This document shows positions 5,199 through 7,291 of a stretch of DNA of 7,291 bases, in pieces. A program made the position numbers and the translations under genes. The stretch covers positions 1-7,291 of the forward strand of contig JASHVW010000181.1 of the NCBI GenBank assembly GCA_030044395.1, written 5' to 3'. Below the pieces are notes generated by a model that saw only the letters and a program-made list of their open reading frames with translations, was not told the origin of the DNA and ran no database searches. The DNA comes from Verrucomicrobiia bacterium. Lineage in GTDB: Bacteria > Verrucomicrobiota > Verrucomicrobiia > Limisphaerales > UBA11358. The number at the start of each line of letters is the position of its first letter. Position 1 is the first letter of the stretch.

Positions 5199-7046
5199 AT
5201 GTCGAACGAGAAGGATTCATTTGTCGAGGCGAAATTGGCGAAAATGTCTCTGCTGGAAAAATGCGGCCAGCTTCTCACCTTTACCTGGCGCGGCGCCATT
5301 CCCACGCCGTCGGGCATTGAACAGATCACCAAACTGCACGCCGGCGGTCTTTGCCTGGAGCCATACGCCTTGGAGACCTGCAAGAACCTTTATTGGGGGC
5401 GTTCCCAGGTGGACCCCAACTTCAAAAAACCGAAGGATTATTTCGACATCGCGCATACCTACTTCGACGATCACAACTACGGCGTAAGCGTGACGCCGGA
5501 GGAGTTGACGGTCGCCCTCAACAAGATGCAGGAAATTGCGATGAACCGTCCTTCCGGCGTTCCCTTGCATGTGACGATTGACATGGAAGGCGATTTTAAA
5601 AACGACTACTCCGCGGGCCACGTTTTGCAATTTCCGCCGCCGATGGGAATGACCGCCATCGGTGACCTTGATTTGGCCTATCAAGTCGCCAATCTCCTCG
5701 GCAAACAGATGGCGGCCATCGGCGTCACGCAATTCTATCATCCGGTTTGCGATGTGAATATCAACCCGCTGAACCCGGAAATCGGCGTGCGTTCATTTGG
5801 CGATGACCCGAAGGTTTGCGCCCGATACGTGGAGGCCACCGTGCGCGGCTACCAGGACGCGAACGTTGTTGCCACGGTCAAGCACTTCGCCGGGCGCGGC
5901 GATTCGGCCACCGACGCGCATGATGTGCTGGACGTTTGCCGCGGCGACCTGAAACGCATGCGCGAGGTTGAATTGGTCACGTTCCAGGCGGGCATTGACG
6001 CCGGCGCGAAGGCGTTGATGACGGCGCACACCATTTTCCCGGCGTTCGACAAGGAATATCCCGCGACGCTGTCGAAAAAAATCCTGACGGACTTGTTGAG
6101 GGGCGAGATGGGATTCAAGGGCGTGGTGGTTTCAGACGCGATCGGGATGGCGGCCATTTTGAAAAAGTGGCCGCTGCCGCTGGCCTGCGCAATGGCCATC
6201 AAGGCCGGCGTGGACACCATTCTGCTCAAGGCAGACGACGAGTCCCGCGCACAGTGTCTGTTCGGCATCAAGACCGCGGTCGAACGAGGAATGCTTTCTG
6301 AAGAGCGCGTGAACGAGGCCGTCCGACGGCTTCTGGTGATGAAGCATGACCAGGGGCTGTTTGAGAATGCCGGCAACATGGATCCGAAGAAGACTGCGGC
6401 GATTGTCCGCGACCCGAAGAACATTGAATTTTCGGTGGAGGTGGCGCGGAAAGCCCTCCTCGTCGTCCGCGACGACAGGAAACTGTTGCCGCTTAAGAAA
6501 GACAGGAAGATCCACGTCATCGAGCAGCTCATTCCCTATCCGTTTCTCGGCAAGGACCTTTACAGCCACCCGCACATGTTCTGCGAGCAGATGTCGGCGC
6601 ATTCAATTAATCTGATCCTCGACGATACGGCGTTTCACGCCACGGATGAGGACGTGGAAGAGGCGCTGGAATTGGCCAATGAAGCGGATTTGGTGGTGAT
6701 GACGAACTATTACGCCCGCATTGAAAAGAGGGGCAACAATGAACACCTCGTGAAGGCGTTGAAGAAGGCGGGCAAGACGGTGGTGGTGGTGACGAATTTC
6801 CCGTACCGCAAAGGCACAACGACCGAAGCCGATGCCGTGGTCTGCAACTTCTCAGGATCGCCTGATTCAATCCGCGCATCGGCGAACCTGCTGTTTGGGG
6901 CGATCAAGGCTTGTCCAACGACGAAGATGCCGATTGATTTGAGCGCGGAGAAGAACCTTTCGACACCGGCTATTCCACCTCCCGTGAAGGATGCCGTGAA
7001 AAAGCCGGTGAAAAAAAAGGCGTTTGCTTTCGGAGGCAAGTGTTAA
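5199..7046 (+). CDS. Glycoside hydrolase family 3 protein, beta-N-acetylglucosaminidase type
   Basis: This 615-aa enzyme is predicted to cleave terminal beta-linked sugars, probably N-acetylglucosamine from peptidoglycan or chitin fragments. The GH3 N-terminal barrel spans about 10-385: 'MSLLEKCGQLL' (16-26), 'IDME' (127-130), 'HPVCDVNINPLNPEIGVRSF' (181-200), 'VKHFAGRGDSATDAH' (227-241) and 'GFKGVVVSDAIGM' (305-317). D313 is the expected nucleophile, and the D239-A-H241 loop matches the Asp-His acid/base dyad of NagZ enzymes rather than the beta-glucosidase arrangement. A second alpha-beta domain follows (about 408-580). Bacterial NagZ of the E. coli type lacks it; B. subtilis-type enzymes have it. 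The usual GHG in the loop is GRG here. No signal peptide is visible, so a cytoplasmic recycling role is likelier than secretion. The C-terminus is a Pro/Lys/Ala tail (590-608). ATG 5199 has no clear Shine-Dalgarno. The next gene starts 42 bases downstream on the same strand. Confidence 0.87.
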   Translation: MSNEKDSFVEAKLAKMSLLEKCGQLLTFTWRGAIPTPSGIEQITKLHAGGLCLEPYALETCKNLYWGRSQVDPNFKKPKDYFDIAHTYFDDHNYGVSVTPEELTVALNKMQEIAMNRPSGVPLHVTIDMEGDFKNDYSAGHVLQFPPPMGMTAIGDLDLAYQVANLLGKQMAAIGVTQFYHPVCDVNINPLNPEIGVRSFGDDPKVCARYVEATVRGYQDANVVATVKHFAGRGDSATDAHDVLDVCRGDLKRMREVELVTFQAGIDAGAKALMTAHTIFPAFDKEYPATLSKKILTDLLRGEMGFKGVVVSDAIGMAAILKKWPLPLACAMAIKAGVDTILLKADDESRAQCLFGIKTAVERGMLSEERVNEAVRRLLVMKHDQGLFENAGNMDPKKTAAIVRDPKNIEFSVEVARKALLVVRDDRKLLPLKKDRKIHVIEQLIPYPFLGKDLYSHPHMFCEQMSAHSINLILDDTAFHATDEDVEEALELANEADLVVMTNYYARIEKRGNNEHLVKALKKAGKTVVVVTNFPYRKGTTTEADAVVCNFSGSPDSIRASANLLFGAIKACPTTKMPIDLSAEKNLSTPAIPPPVKDAVKKPVKKKAFAFGGKC

Positions 7047-7077
7047 GCGCATCAGCCAATTGAATCCAATAATTGAT

Positions 7078-7083
7078 GGAGGG
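7078..7083 (+). promoter_or_regulatory. Strong ribosome binding site of the right-edge gene
   Basis: GGAGGG at 7078-7083 lies 5 bases before ATG 7089. It is the best Shine-Dalgarno match in the window and fixes the start of the truncated gene; an in-frame TGA at 7074-7076 excludes any start further upstream. Confidence 0.75.
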
Positions 7084-7088
7084 AAAAA

Positions 7089-7291
7089 ATGCCGAAGTCC
7101 GCTGCATTTAACATTCGGGATATCTATACCATCCCGGGACCGAAGATAACCGCCATTTATGAGCGAAACAAGATGGGCGTCCATTTCCAGGGGATGTCAA
7201 AAACCTTGCAATTCCCCCAAACGGTGGCCTTGCAGGGAGCGCCGACATGCTCCATCGGTATTTCTCCATACGGCCTCTACAACCGCGTGAA
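7089..7291 (+). CDS. Unrecognised protein, N-terminal 67 residues (cut by right edge)
   Basis: The frame opens with MPKSAAFNIRDIYTIPGPKI and stays open to the end of the window. The visible part has no signal peptide and no hydrophobic helix; it alternates short polar and beta-prone stretches ('KITAIYERNKMGVHFQGM', 'TLQFPQTVALQGAPTC'), which suggests a soluble beta-rich beginning. I do not recognise the family. The strong GGAGGG site and the stop at 7074-7076 support ATG 7089. It follows the GH3 gene by 42 bases on the same strand with no terminator seen between them, so read-through from that gene is possible. Confidence 0.65.
   Translation, partial: MPKSAAFNIRDIYTIPGPKITAIYERNKMGVHFQGMSKTLQFPQTVALQGAPTCSIGISPYGLYNRV

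Noticed and set aside
7011..7018. Run of eight A in the GH3 C-terminal tail as a phase-variable slippage site
   Set aside because: It falls in the last dozen codons beyond the catalytic domains, in a Lys-rich tail where AAA codons are expected.

Overview
This 7.3 kb window looks like chromosomal DNA from a moderately GC-rich bacterium, most likely a member of the Verrucomicrobiota (Pedosphaerales/Limisphaerales-like). That placement is an inference. It rests on an intergenic palindromic repeat family that I associate with that group, on several genes without a clear Shine-Dalgarno, and on the look of the hypothetical proteins. The window reads as ordinary chromosome: no phage, insertion sequence, tRNA, rRNA or CRISPR array was seen.

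Layout. The left edge (1-239) holds the C-terminal end of a plus-strand gene, possibly a serine hydrolase-like protein. Next is an N-terminal half of the carbamoyl-phosphate synthase large subunit (307-1809, 500 aa). It stops inside the oligomerization domain, so the large subunit appears to be encoded by split genes and the second half is not in this window. Nine bases later a cation-antiporter-like membrane protein begins (1819-2829). A convergent minus-strand conserved hypothetical gene follows (2945-3400). A short divergent gap leads to a DUF422/CruF-type carotenoid-biosynthesis membrane protein (3510-4340). After it come a small four-helix membrane protein (4569-4943), a GH3 glycoside hydrolase of the N-acetylglucosaminidase type (5199-7046), and the start of an unrecognised gene cut by the right edge (7089 onward).

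The most distinctive structure lies between the genes. A palindromic repeat occurs three times in the same orientation (2831-2942, 4343-4380, 4969-about 5075). Each copy begins 2 to 26 bases after the stop codon of a plus-strand gene. All copies share a 6-7 bp hairpin stem. The first copy is bounded by a perfect 11-bp inverted repeat and runs into a T-tract terminator that overlaps the 3' end of the facing gene.

The genes do not form one pathway: pyrimidine/arginine precursor synthesis, ion transport, a carotenoid-type membrane enzyme and amino-sugar hydrolysis sit next to each other. Likely transcription units are carB1 plus the antiporter-like gene, and the GH3 gene plus the downstream partial gene.
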